64,000 nucleotides of DNA from Sialis fuliginosa (lineage: Eukaryota; Arthropoda; Insecta; Megaloptera; Sialidae). A program made the position numbers and the translations under genes. Shown one piece after another: positions 32,991-44,643 of this stretch. A model generated the notes under the pieces. It saw only the letters and a list, made by a program, of their open reading frames with translations, was not told where the DNA came from and ran no database searches. The stretch covers positions 18,984,267 to 19,048,266 of the forward strand of contig OY540809.1 in the NCBI GenBank assembly GCA_961205875.1. Direction: 5' to 3'. Within the stretch, counting starts at the first letter, position 1; each line of letters begins with the position of its first letter.

Positions 32991-34766
32991 CACTCATCCA
33001 AACAATTAAAGGAACAAGAATTTAAACATTTTTTTTTGGGTGTTTTTTGAAGTGCTGTATCTTTGTGAAAAATGGTCGTATCGAAATAAAACAAAAAGCA
33101 TTTTAAAGCGTCAAGTTTCTAGTTTTGAGATTTTTTAGCATAATTTTTTTTGAGTTACGGTTATTGCGCAATCAAAAGAAATAGTGGGACACAAAAAATT
33201 TCAAATTTTTTAAATTTTTTTTAAGGGTCCTCGGGCTTGGGAAATTTTTTATCAGTTAAACCAATGCATTGGTCAGTTAACTTGTTTATTCAGCTTTAAT
33301 TTGCTTTTTTTTTTGGTCTCTTTAAATTTTTTTTCGCCGAGATATCTGCCTTTAAATGAAAAATGATTCTTTTGTCTTCGATTATCAATATATCAGCAAC
33401 TAATGATTAAACAGTAAATTTAAGGCCAGTTTTAAAAACTTGAATAAATTTCCTACAAGACCCTTTCATGACTTTATTAGAAAAAAAATTTTTTTACCCT
33501 CACCATTAGTGTGAAAAAGTACAAAAAAATGACCTTTTATGTTATTTTAGTAAATCTATCGCTACTTTACAAATATTGATGGGAAGATTAATGTTGCCAG
33601 GTGATTTTACAGCTTAATGTACCTCCAACAGCCCTATAAATTTTTTAATTGATCCATCGAACCGTTTTTCCGGACCGATTGATCAAAGTTTTACAAAACA
33701 ATTAAAGGAACATGTGTATTGTGTAACAGACTGGAACATAACATTGTGTAATCATCATCAAAATGTAGAAAACGATTTTCGATTTTTGATTTTATTTACA
33801 GTTTTGCATTAGTTACTTGTTAAATTTGAAATGGAGAAAAAAAATTCCAAAAAATTAAAAAAATAATTTTTTTTTAAATTTTGAATTTTTTTTTTCAAAA
33901 TTTTTAAAACATTTCAAGAAACAATACTGACTCATTTTTGACTCGATTCGGCTTTTGCGTACCATAATTTTACTCATCTTGAATTAATTGCATTAATTAA
34001 TTCTTTCGCAGCGGGAACCGTACGAAATTGTAAAATAATTTTGTCTCGCATGCTGGAATCGAATTAATACGCAAGCAAAATTTGATCAGTCGGTCCGGAA
34101 AAACGGTTCAATGGATCAATTTAAAAATTTACAGGGCTGTTGGAGGTACATTAAGCTGTAAAATCACCTGGCAACATTAATCTTCCCATCAATATTTGTA
34201 AAGAAGCGATAGATTTACTAAAATAACATAAAAGGTCATTTTTTTGTACTTTTTCACACTAATGGTGAGGGTAAAAAAAATTTTTTTTCTAATAAAGTCA
34301 TGAAAGGGTCTTGTAGGAAATTTATTCAAGTTTTTAAAACTGGCCTTAAATTTATTGTTTAATCATTAGTTGCTGATATATTGATGATCGAAGACAAAAG
34401 AATCATTTTTCATTTAAAGGCAGATATCTCGGCGAAAAAAAAATGAGAGAGACAAAAAAAAAAGCAAATTAAAGCTGAATAAACAAGTTAACTGACCAAT
34501 GCATTGGTTTAACTGAAAAAAAATTTCCCAAGCCCGAGGACCCTTAAAAAAAATTTGAAAATTTTTGTGTCCCACTATTTCTTTTGATTACGCGATAACC
34601 GTAACTCAAAAAAAATTATGCTAAAAAATCTCAAAACTAGAAACTTGACGTTTTAAAATGCTTTTTGTTTTATTTCGATACGACCATTTTTCACAAAGAT
34701 ACAGCACTTCAAAAAACACCCAAAAAAATGTTTAAATTCTTGTTCCTTTAATTGTTTGGATGAGTG
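32991..34766. mobile_element. Long-inverted-repeat TA element (foldback, Tc1/mariner type)
   Basis: The ends cactcatccaaacaattaaa and their complement are flanked by TA (32989-32990 and 34767-34768). The inverted arms are about 690 bp each (32991-33690 and 34080-34766) with only scattered mismatches, around a 390-bp centre. The words caattaaaggaaca recur at the inner edge of the left arm (about 33700), so the terminal motif is present three times. No coding region is seen. It is inserted in the right segment of composite Helitron copy 2. Confidence 0.85.
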
Positions 34767-35522
34767 TATTACATAACATATACTTTTAGAGACTTTTAAA
34801 TATATGGTACATGTATTTATTGTATTACATCATGTACTTACATGATTTGAACATTTTATGAATATTAAAAATAATTTCATTTTTGGTTTTTCTGCTCGTG
34901 TCTTTCAAAAATTCATCAATGTCTCTATATAAATACATTATTAGCTCTTGTAGATACTCGTACACCCTTTGTACAGTTAATTAATTAATTACAATCAAAT
35001 ATAGGTACTTGTAAATTGAATGAAGTTTTCGTAACAATTCGCAATAAATCAACATCTTGTTTTAATTTTGTAAATGTACATTTTAGGTTAGTATGAATAC
35101 ATTGGGTAAAGATGACAGATATACAGTTTCAAACAACAATTAAAATAATATCATTTAAAATTACAATGTTAATTTGAAATTATATAAATTCTTCTGATAT
35201 TTATGATTACAAATAAATATAATAAAATACCTATACCTATGAAAGTAAAAATATTGATAATTCAATGACTTAAGATTAAAAAAATGTCATTATATACTTA
35301 ATTTTTATTTGTACCGGAAACACATATCTATCGCCGAATGTTGGTCGAATTGTGTCCGAATGCTGTAATTGTTTGTCTTCAATTTTTTTGTCAAATTTAT
35401 TTATGAAAATTTAAATTATTTGTTACATAAGAGTTGTGCATATTTTTTCATTCGTTATGTTTTTTATATTTCTTTTTTGTTATATTTTATTGTTCATTCA
35501 CTTCAAAATTTCAAATGGCCAC

Positions 35523-38500
35523 TAGTCCGGACGTTAAGAGCAATATTTCGACTAATCTCTGCACTTTTTGATAGAAGCATGAAAATTGGTATAGTTGTAC
35601 ATTAAACCTTCCTCTACAAAACTAGAAATGGCGACATTTCAAAAACCTGTGTGGTCCCCCTTTTAGGGGCTAAAATATCTCCGCGGATTTAGTTTTTCTT
35701 ATTTATCTCGTAAATGGTTATCCGGACGACACAAATAGAAGACACCCAAAATAATGTTTATTAGATTCTAAACAAAAGTTGTTATTATAAATTTTACGAT
35801 AAGAGTCACCGTTGCCGTATAAATGGAGGTTAAAATTATGAAAAAATTTGCGCGCGCGGTGAAACTTGCGTTCATGCTCAAATATCTCGTAAACGGGTTT
35901 TCTCACGAGAAAAATTAATAGGACAAATATTAAAGAGCAGACAATTCTCTATCAGATGTATGAATCTGTCATCCTGTAAAATTATTTTTAAATTAATTTT
36001 GGTCACTACAAGTAGAATGACATATATGACAATTTAAGAAAAGTAACGGTTCTCGTCCAATTTTGTTTTCGTTATGTATAATTAAGCACTTGTATAGTTA
36101 AGTTATGGTTCTTTTATAATAACTTATGAATATATAGAGACAGAAAGAGAAAAAAATTGTGTTAAATTGACCTGCATTTATCAATAAATCAAAAAATAAC
36201 TATACGAACAAAAAATTTTTTTTTTAAATTATACAGTACACCCTGTATAATATATTATATGTACTTATGTTATAAATATGACAAAACATTAAAATTATAA
36301 ATATTTATAGGCTACAAACATGTTTTTTTATTCTCTTTAGCTGGAAAAACTTCTATTAACACTAGTGAAGAATCTCTTGATAGCTCCTATTTGTTATACA
36401 AACCTTCAAACGCCCAAAACTTTAGGATGAATATATTCGTCATAAAGTTTAGAATAATAAACAATTAATTATTTTTGACTTAACATTGTACATTTTGAGT
36501 AAATTGAAGTTGAAATTGATGACTATTAGACGATAACAGTAAGAATTGTATCAGATATATTCTTTTTTGTTTCAAATCTCGTGAACGGTCAATTGGATGT
36601 AAAAAATGTACTGAAACTGAATTGTCGGCAATGAAATTTTGAATAATATTTCGTTATGTTTCACATGTCAAATATTAAAGTTTCCGAGTAAATAAAGGTC
36701 AAAGTTACAAATTAATTGATATATTACATGAACGGTGTAAAGCAGGGTATATTTGTCACACAATATTTTAAGATCAGTTTTTTACAATTCAAAAAATTAT
36801 AGAAAATATAATAGAGTGGACTTATATCTACCATACATAAATATTACTTTTACAAAAAATATGATAGTTTTATTGTTAAACATGATTTCTCAGCATTGTT
36901 ATTTAGTATGATATATTTAGTATGTACGGTAATTATTATTTTTTATTCCGGCCGATCTTTAGGAATTCAACCCTGCGATTCATGATGGAAATATAAAATT
37001 TTATATAGTTGTACATCAAACCCACCTCTACAAACCTAGATATGACTCTACCCTCAAATCTTGTGCGGCCCCCCATTCAGAGGTTAACATGACACGGTCT
37101 GATTTTTGAAAAAGATATGTTAAAGAGGAGAAAATAAACAAAATACGTTTACATATAATGCGCTTTAAGCATCTACTAAATTAATTGTAAATGTCGTAAC
37201 TATGGATACATTATATTTTATTGATTATTTTTTAAATTTTTAAATGTCAGTGTAGTCCGGACGTTAAGAACTTTTCATCTGCACTTTTTGATAGAAGCAT
37301 GAAAATTGGTATAGTTGTACATTATACTCTACAAAACTAGAAATGGCGACATTTCAAAAACCTGTGTAGTCCCCCTTTTAGGGGCTAAAATATCTCCGCG
37401 GATTTAGTTTTTCTTATTTATCTCGCAAATGGTTATCCGGACGACACAAATAGAAGACACCCAAAATAATGTTTATTAGATTCTAAACAAAAGTTGTTAT
37501 TATAAATTTTACGATAAGAGTCACCGTTGCCGTATAAATGGGGGTTAAAATTATGAGAAAATTTGCGCGCGCGGTGAAACTTGCGTTCATGCTCAAATAT
37601 CTCGTAAACGGGTTTTCTCACGAGAAAAATTAATAGGACAAATATTAAAGAGCAGACAATTCTCTATCAGATGTATGAATCTGTCATCCTGTAAAATTAT
37701 TTTTTAATTAATTTTGGTTACTACAAGTAGAATGACATATATGACAATTTAAGAAAAGTAACGGTTCTCGTCCAATTTTGTTTTCGTTATGTATAATTAA
37801 GCACTTGTATAGTTAAGTTATGGTTCTTTTATAATAACTTATGAATATATAGAGACAGAAAGAGAAAAAAATTGTGTTAAATTGACCTGCATTTATCAAT
37901 AAATCAAAAAATAACTATACGAACAAAAAAATTTTTTTTTTAATTATACAGTACACCCTGTATAATATATTATATGTACTTATGTTATAAATATGACAAA
38001 ACATTAAAATTATAAATATTAATAGGCTACAAACATGTTTTTTTATTCCCTTTAGCTGGAAAAACTTCTATTAACACTAGTGAAGAATCTCTTGATAGCT
38101 CCTATTTGTTATACAAACCTTCAAACGCCCAAAACTTTAGGATGAATATATTCGTCATAATGTTTAGAATAATAAACAATTAATTATTTTTGACTTAACA
38201 TTGTACATTTTGAGTAATTTGAAGTTGAAATTGATGACTATTAGACGATAACAGTAAGAATTGTATCAGATATTTTCTTTTTTGTTTCAAATCTCGTGAA
38301 CGGTCAATTGGATGTAAAAAATGTACTGAAACTGAATTGTCGGCAATGAAATTTTGAATAATATTTCGTTATGTTTCACATGTCAAATATTAAAGTTTCC
38401 GAGTAAATGAAGGTCAAAGTTACAAATTAATTGATATATTTCATGAACGGTGTAAAGCAGGGTATATTTGTCACACAATATTTTATGACCAGTTTTTTAC

Positions 38501-39226
38501 AATTCAAAAAATTATAGAAAATATAATAGAGTGGACTTATATCTACCATACATAAATTTTACTTTTACAAAAAATATGATAGTTTTATTGTTAAACATGA
38601 TTTCTCAGCATTGTTATTTAGTATGATATATTTAGTATGTACGGTAATTATTATTTTTTTATTCCGGCCGATCTTTAGGAATTCAACCCTGCGATTCATG
38701 ATGGAAATATAAAATTTTATATATATATGTCATATATGTCATTCTACTTGTAGTGACCAAAATTAATTAAAAAATAATTTTACAGGATGACAGATTCATA
38801 CATCTGATAGAGAATTGTCTGCTCTTTAATATTTGTCCTATTAATTTTTCTCGTGAGAAAACCCGTTTACGAGATATTTGAGCATGAACGCAAGTTTCAC
38901 CGCGCGCGCAAATTTTCTCATAATTTTAACCCCCATTTATACGGCAACGGTGACTCTTATCGTAAAATTTATAAAAACAACTTTTGTTTAGAATCTAATA
39001 AACATTATTTTGGGTGTCTTCTATTTGTGTCGTCCGGATAACCATTTGCGAGATAAATAAGAAAAACTAAATCCGCGGAGATATTTTAGCCCCTAAAAGG
39101 GGGACTACACAGGTTTTTGAAATGTCGCCATTTCTAGTTTTGTAGAGGAAGGTATAATGTACAACTATACCAATTTTCATGCTTCTATCAAAAAGTGCAG
39201 ATGAAAAGTTCTTAACGTCCGGACTA
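35523..39226. mobile_element. Foldback-type element cluster with tagtccggacgttaag ends
   Basis: The outer ends tagtccggacgttaag (35523) and its complement (39226) are flanked by CAC (35520-35522 and 39227-39229), inside the Helitron sequence ggccactgacattt. Internally a second left end occurs at 37253, preceded by an inverted piece of the host Helitron (37104-37252). Bases 37104-37750 and 38733-39375 therefore form a 640-bp-armed palindrome, while 36032-37015 and 37748-38720 are direct copies. One 62-codon frame recurs three times because it lies in the arms; it is not counted as a gene. Confidence 0.7.
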
Positions 39227-39769
39227 CACTGACATTTAAAAAATAATCAATAAAATATAATGTATCCATAGTTACGACATTTACAATTAATTTAGTAGAT
39301 GCTTAAAGCGCATTATATGTAAACGTATTTTGTTTATTTTCTCCTCTTTAACATATCTTTTTCAAAAATCAGACACGGGTTCATGGTTGTCAATTAACCA
39401 AAGTATTTAAAAAAAATTAAAAAAATCTAAAATCGATTTTCGTTTTGATAGTTTTTTACATCAAAACTTTTTTTTTGTTTTTTTTTTCTTTTTTTTTAAA
39501 TCTGAAATTTGAACCTTACATTATATCGCCCAAGGAATATAAAAAAAATTCTAACTTTTTTTTGAAAAATTGGGGGGCCCTTGTTACCCCATTTATAAAC
39601 TTTTTCAAAAAAGGCTCACTAGTTGTTATTTTTTACCCTCAAGGAATGTATATACCAAATTTCAAGGTTCTCCGATGAGTGGAAATGGTCAAAAAAATGA
39701 TTGTGAGTCAGGGCACTTCGTTATATATAGTAGATAAAGAAGGATGTAAATACACTTAAGAAAAATATA

Positions 39770-39975
39770 ATTTACCTCTGCTTTTTCTGTTTGCCGGTGC
39801 GAGGTGCAAAATCTTTGCTGATATATTTCTGTTACCCTCTCCCACGCATCCGCCTTGTTTTTTAAATCAGATGCACCGTTTTGTTTTTTTTCGATTGCTT
39901 TTTCTTTTTACATGAACTGTGCCAGAAGCATTATCTCTCCTGGTCCGTGTAATAAATAGTTGAATTCTTCTCCAT
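39770..39975 (-). pseudogene. Myb/SANT-like (zeste-type) DNA-binding domain exon, decayed
   Basis: The minus strand gives STIYYTDQER, then MLLAQFM and, after one stop and a frame change, SDLKNKADAWERVTEIYQQ, RFCTSHRQTEKAE. It ends at a donor-like gaggtaaat (39776-39770). The pattern K-A-x-A-W-x-x-V/I followed by a basic stretch fits the Myb/SANT-like domain of insect zeste-like proteins and of Harbinger-associated Myb proteins, which bind DNA. At least two lesions are present. The next exon was not found. Confidence 0.5.
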
Positions 39976-40067
39976 TATCACTAAATAATTAGTAAAAATG
40001 ATTTTAAAAAAGTCTCTAATCACATTGCACAAATAAACTACTAACCTTTTTACTACAAATTATATTG

Positions 40068-40099
40068 CACACCCCAAGCAAGCTATGCTTGGAAGTGTG
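40068..40099 (+). other. Conserved hairpin, copy 1 (covaries with 49261-49292)
   Basis: CACAC (40068-40072) pairs with GTGTG (40095-40099), and CCAAGCA (40074-40080) pairs with TGCTTGG (40086-40092) around a 5-nt loop. The second copy has CAAAGCA/TGCTTTG, a compensatory pair change. The 3' context ctcgtcc and 'agcattatat' is shared too. The family of the surrounding repeat is unknown. Confidence 0.6.
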
Positions 40100-40149
40100 T
40101 TCTGTTCTCGTCCTAAAATAATTTTTCGTATATACAGTGATAAAATTAG

Positions 40150-40835
40150 CATTATATCTTAAATTTCTTTAGTAACCTACTTAAAAATTTACATTTTCTA
40201 AAAGAGAACATTAAAGTCTCCATATTTACTTAATTTAATATCGATTGGTTCAAATTTTATGTTATTAAAATATAAACAAAGTTCAATTCTTCGAGAAATT
40301 GAAATTTTTTAATGACAGCAACATGCTACAGGTCACAAAACGTAATAAATCAACAGCTATCCTTTTGATTTAACTTAATCTATTATCAGAATACAACCCT
40401 ATTAAAACTCAGCCAAATCGGATAACTAATATAAAACTAAGGTATGCAGTTTATATAAAGAAAAAATAGAATTTTTAGGACAAAAAATTTGTTAAACGTT
40501 TATCTTGAGTTCTATTTCATAACGTTACATCAGATCAAGATAAAATTTGGTAAGTTTACATTTTTAGATTGTTTAAAGTTTCTATCAAACATTACGTAAA
40601 TACAGCTGTTTTTATTATAATTTAATGAAATAGAGTACATTTATTTATATCAGACATACGCTGCCTGGTACTAGCAAGTTTAATTAACTAATTTAGCTAA
40701 AAAATTGTCATTTAAATACACTATATCTTTTTGTTAGTGCAATTGAAGGCATGATGGAGTGAATTAAATTTTGAAAATCTATTAATATTGACAGTATAAT
40801 TAGGTTTAGAATATTAATATACATACATTATTTGA
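40150..40835. other. No gene; unassigned repeat body
   Basis: The region 40530-40570 (agataaaatttggtaagttt) resembles 49380-49400, suggesting that the hairpin-bearing repeat extends across part of this stretch. No open frame is supported. Confidence 0.35.
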
Positions 40836-41663
40836 TTAATCTTGATTTTTGGGCCCGTATAATGATATTATGTCTTCTAAAAACTTGTTAATTTTAAGGT
40901 TTTTAAATTCTTTGTCTCCGATGCCACATATGTATATTTACTACACTTCATGTACCTTCAATACTATTGGTATGTGCACCAGATTCAGGATCAACAAATT
41001 AATTTACTGTTAAATGCACGTATCATTTAAACAATAATACGATTTCCAGCAATCAGACATAATCGTCGAGCCAGGGAGTATGTAACGTTTAATTATTTCT
41101 AATAACTCCTTACCCCTGGACTCGACCACTTTCATAAAACATTTATTCGTCCCTCTTTCAATACCCCCAAATATCCATTTACCATCAACTATTCTTTATA
41201 TACTTTCTTTTACCAAACTTACTTTCATCAATTTCAACAACTATCCCATCTCCACCTATCATACAATTATCTTTTTTATCCATTTGAAAGCATACCTCTC
41301 TACAAATTTTTTTCCAGTCAATCACAGATTTATCACTTATTCTCAATTCATTCATTATAAACTTATTCGACAAATTCATACATCACATATGTTATACATA
41401 ATATTTTCACCATACTTAACTTACTCTCATTGAACCATGACCACTTTCGTACCTCGTAACCTTATGTTTATTAACTCCATTTTTTCTACAACATTATTCA
41501 TACCCATCTATTACCATTCTTTACTTTCGCCAGTTTCATACCACAACCACATTTTGAACACTAATACTTTGTTCCAATCATTCCAAGTTCCATACTCCAA
41601 TCAATTATTTTTCTTGGATCACCATTCTCCAAAGATGTTAAACTTTTTAAAGTAATGTTCATT
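40836..41663 (-). pseudogene. Merlin-family transposase, copy c (degenerate)
   Basis: It is co-linear with copy b (25261-26143). The best piece is a 64-codon frame (41379-41185): NKFIMNELRISDKSVIDWKK, then CREVCF and the first catalytic Asp in VEIDESKFGKRKY. The SDCW region (near 41050) and the GAHTNS region (near 40975) are readable in other frames. Several deletions have removed the stretch between FGKRKY and the glycine-rich strand. This copy keeps the Trp codon lost in copy b. Confidence 0.8.
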
Positions 41664-42059
41664 TAGTTGATTTTTATTTTGTATTGGGATTGTTAGATTT
41701 TATCAGATTTTATATTCTGACTTTATTTATAATTCGATTAATCAAACAAAAGATTAGTGGATAGTTACCAGTGAATATTTGGTATTATTTATTTATATTT
41801 TATTGGTTCATATTGTACAAATAAGGTATTTATTAATCCAACCCTTTACGCAATGAGCACAACCCTTAAATTTTTAAATAGCATGATAGGGCAAGTGATA
41901 ACTCATTTTCATTCTAAACAAGGTGCTTTTTTTCAAATTTGTTTAATTAAGTCAAGTTATTTATATTTTTAATTCCAAGAATGCATTTATTTTTTGATCA
42001 ACAAAACAAATATTTACAAGTAAATTTCAAAACAAAGTAGGCTTATTTTCTTATCAAAT
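41664..42059. other. No gene seen
   Basis: The flank of Merlin copy c up to about 41830 (shared with 26280-26310), then AT-rich DNA. Confidence 0.35.
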
Positions 42060-42970
42060 AATTAAAAAAAAATTACTAACAACCAAAACTTGTTGAAACG
42101 TTTGAGGAGTAAGTTGGCGACATTTCTCGATAATTCTTTGTTTCAACTCTTCAACAGATCTTGGTTTGGTTGCATAGATCCGACTTTTCAAATGTCCCCA
42201 AAGAAAAAAATTGAGTGAAGTAAGATCCGGGGATCTAACTGGCCATTCTGAAGGACCCCTTCGTCTAATTGCTCAGGAAAAGCAAAGTTAAAAAATCTCT
42301 TATTGGTGCAGCGTAGTGAGGAGGAGCTCCATCTTGTTGAAAAGTCAGACGATCTTCCAAGTATCGGTTATCATTTTTAACGATGTCAATAAGTAAAAAA
42401 CAACAACAAAAAAAATGAACGGAATTTTCTAATAATTATAAATTTCTCCATTCAAATTACCGTCAAGAAAAAAAATCCAATTATACGATCGCCAAAGATT
42501 TCGGTGGATTATTGTTAGACCAATATCGACAATAGTGACGATTGAGTCCAAACAAAATGTGGACTCGTCAGAAAAACAAATGTTGAAAAGATACTAGTGC
42601 TGATTAGCTATCAACCTCTCTGTCATAACTTCACAAAACTGCTGCCGTTGATCAAAATCATCTTCATTTAATTGATTAACTAAATGGATTTTGTACGGGT
42701 GTTCTGCTTATTGTTTCTAATTTTCTAGTGCTTAAAAATGGGTCTGCAGCTACTTGCCCCAAAACTGCAATTTCAGTCTTCATTTCTTATCAGACGTAGA
42801 TGTGTGGGGTTGCGTTTTTTATTAAGCACAGAACCCGTTTTTTGATATTTTCTATCAATTCCTTGACGTAATTAGACTTTGCAGTGAACTTCTGGATGGT
42901 GTTCATTGAATTTTGTAATGATTGTGCTACTCTTACTTTATCATTACACAGGCCCACAAAAAAAAGTGGT
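42060..42970 (-). pseudogene. Mariner-like transposase, near full length but broken
   Basis: In reading order (42970 to 42060) the pieces are VRVAQSLQNSMNTIQK, KTEIAVLGQVAADPFLSTRK, a DFDQRQQFCEVM region, the first Asp region F-x-D-E-S-T-F, the second Asp in TFQQDGAPPHYA, and SPDLTSLNFFLWGHLKSRIY with the third acidic position altered to N in this copy. The end is ELKQRIIEKCRQLTPQTF. This is the helix-turn-helix plus DDE/D arrangement of a widespread insect mariner-like family. Many stops and shifts are present. The fragment at 30676-30830 is from the same kind of gene. Confidence 0.75.
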
Positions 42971-43569
42971 CTGAACTTTACATGTGACTAGGCTACCCTT
43001 ATGGATTTTGAGCCGCTGAATCCGAATCTGGACTCAGAATTTCCCCTAGACCCCACAATTTTCCCCTAACCTAGGGAGAAAGTGTGAAATCTTGGAAGTT
43101 TCAGGTTCCGTTAAAGTAATATTTATCCACGGGAAAGTTAATAAAACAATGTGGTTTCTACGTATTTCGAGTCGCTAAGTTCGAATCCGATATTTTAAAA
43201 CACCGGTGGGGTCCATCTTTAATAGCCGATATAACAGTGTTCTACACGGATTTTAAAGTGGCTCCCTATCTGAAAATCTTCCCATTGTCCATGGCCACAG
43301 AAAGTGGCATACCCCAATCAAAAAGTGCAGCGTTTTGGCTTTATTTGCCGCGAACCAGACGTACTATTATGATTAGACACTATTGCAATTATGTTTTGTA
43401 ATAAAACTTTCAGACAATGTAAACAAAATAACAGTGAACATTTTGAATACACACACCGTACAAAATATATATAAAAAAAATTCACTAGAACCAATTTTAA
43501 GAGAATCTAAAAGTTGACATTAGTAATGCTGGGGAACCCTGTATACAGGTTTTTTTGTTACAAATATTT
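42971..43569. other. No gene seen
   Basis: This is less AT-rich than average. It has phrases such as cccctagaccccacaatttt but no frame, inverted repeat or match elsewhere in the window. Confidence 0.3.
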
Positions 43570-44640
43570 CATCTTTTAGTACAAATCCTGTGTCCAGGCA
43601 CCAGTTACGAATTAATTTTAGTAGATGTGGAGTATCGGCAAACATAAAAAAAGTCTTTACTATCAGAATGTTCAAAATGTGTATTTTCAATATTTATTCC
43701 TAATGACTTCCACAAAGGCAACAACATTATAGTTAATTTCGTATAATTTTTTAATTATGTCCAATAAAATTTCTCGTGTCATTTTCTGATCAGAACTGCA
43801 TAAATAGGCTGTTTCCATTTTCCGAATAGTCCGCGAGCCATCACAACTTGCATATAGTTATGCGGACTAATTACTTCATCCCTTCTCATATAAAAAATGT
43901 ATTTTCATTTCGTCAAAACTGAGAATTGTGCATTTATTAATCTCGGGCATGTCTTGTCCCGATATTTTCATAAATATTAATACATTATTGAAAATCCCAT
44001 GTTTAACATCTATTTTGGAAGCCCATCTCTGATGCCTGGTAATGGATATTTCAGATGATTTCTTAGAAAGCTGTTTATTGAAATATCACAACGTGAATGC
44101 TGTTGATGATATTTCATCACAGTTCCATTTTACTTATCGTTTTTTCAGTAATATTATATCTATTTAAGATTCACTTAAATTTCTTTAAATGTTTGTCTCA
44201 TATTTAACATATTATTTTGATTTTGAGAGCAATCTTTTATTGTTGTTTCTAAAACTTTAACTTTTTCTTTTAAACTATTCATAACACCAATATTGATATT
44301 AAACTGTTCTTTCAGGTCATTATATTTGAGTAATAACGAATTATTTATTTTTTTCTGACGCAGGATTTTCTTTAATAAATATATATTGTTGTGGAACCAC
44401 TGAACATTACAAATAATAGAAGGCTGATATGACAATTTTTACACAGAAAACAGATGGCCAATTTTCGGTGTGTTGAGGGGAGTCTACATAGTTCCAAGAG
44501 CTATAACTAGTCTGCACCAGGCCTCTGGTGAATCTACATGGGATGTTATTTTCTCGGATGTAAAGATGAACGAGATCCAAAACTTCGTGTCGAGATGAGC
44601 CAAACACTTTTTTGAGTACTCCTTCCTCTAGCTGCACCTC
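43570..44640 (-). pseudogene. P-element-like transposase relic (catalytic region)
   Basis: Reading leftward: an unplaced 78-codon N-terminal frame (44643-44407), then a coiled-coil-like LLLKYNDLKEQFNINIGV and SLKEKVKVLETTI, then SEISITRHQRWASKIDVKHG, KCTILSFDEMKIHFLY with a catalytic-type Asp, and QVVMARGLFGKWKQPIY, KMTREILLDIIKKLYEINY, NVVAF. The string (leucine zipper, RH-x-RWA, L-S-F-D-E, G-L-x3-W-K-Q-P-x-Y) is that of P-element/THAP9 transposases, which use an RNase-H-like fold. The THAP zinc finger is not recognised at the N-terminus. Several stops and shifts are present. The 24340-24907 relic covers the missing C-terminal part, but in another copy. Confidence 0.7.
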
Positions 44641-44643
44641 CAA

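Larger units (their letters stand above)
30903..39734 (-). mobile_element. Composite Helitron, copy 2 (with two nested long-repeat elements)
   Basis: The plus-strand order is H3, a shared segment to 32601, a private 301-bp centre (32602-32902), then a shared segment from 32903 to the end. The terminal TCTACTATATATAACGAAG on the minus strand starts at 39734 next to an A. The right segment is interrupted at 32991-34766 and at 35523-39226. Without those inserts it is about 3.35 kb. Ends, orientation and segment order match copy 1, but the centre differs completely, which is what gene-capturing Helitrons look like. Confidence 0.6.

Noticed and set aside
35718..39041. A 62-residue frame present three times
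   Set aside because: It lies in the inverted arms of the foldback cluster, so conservation follows from copying of DNA; no codon-specific pattern or known motif supports a protein.
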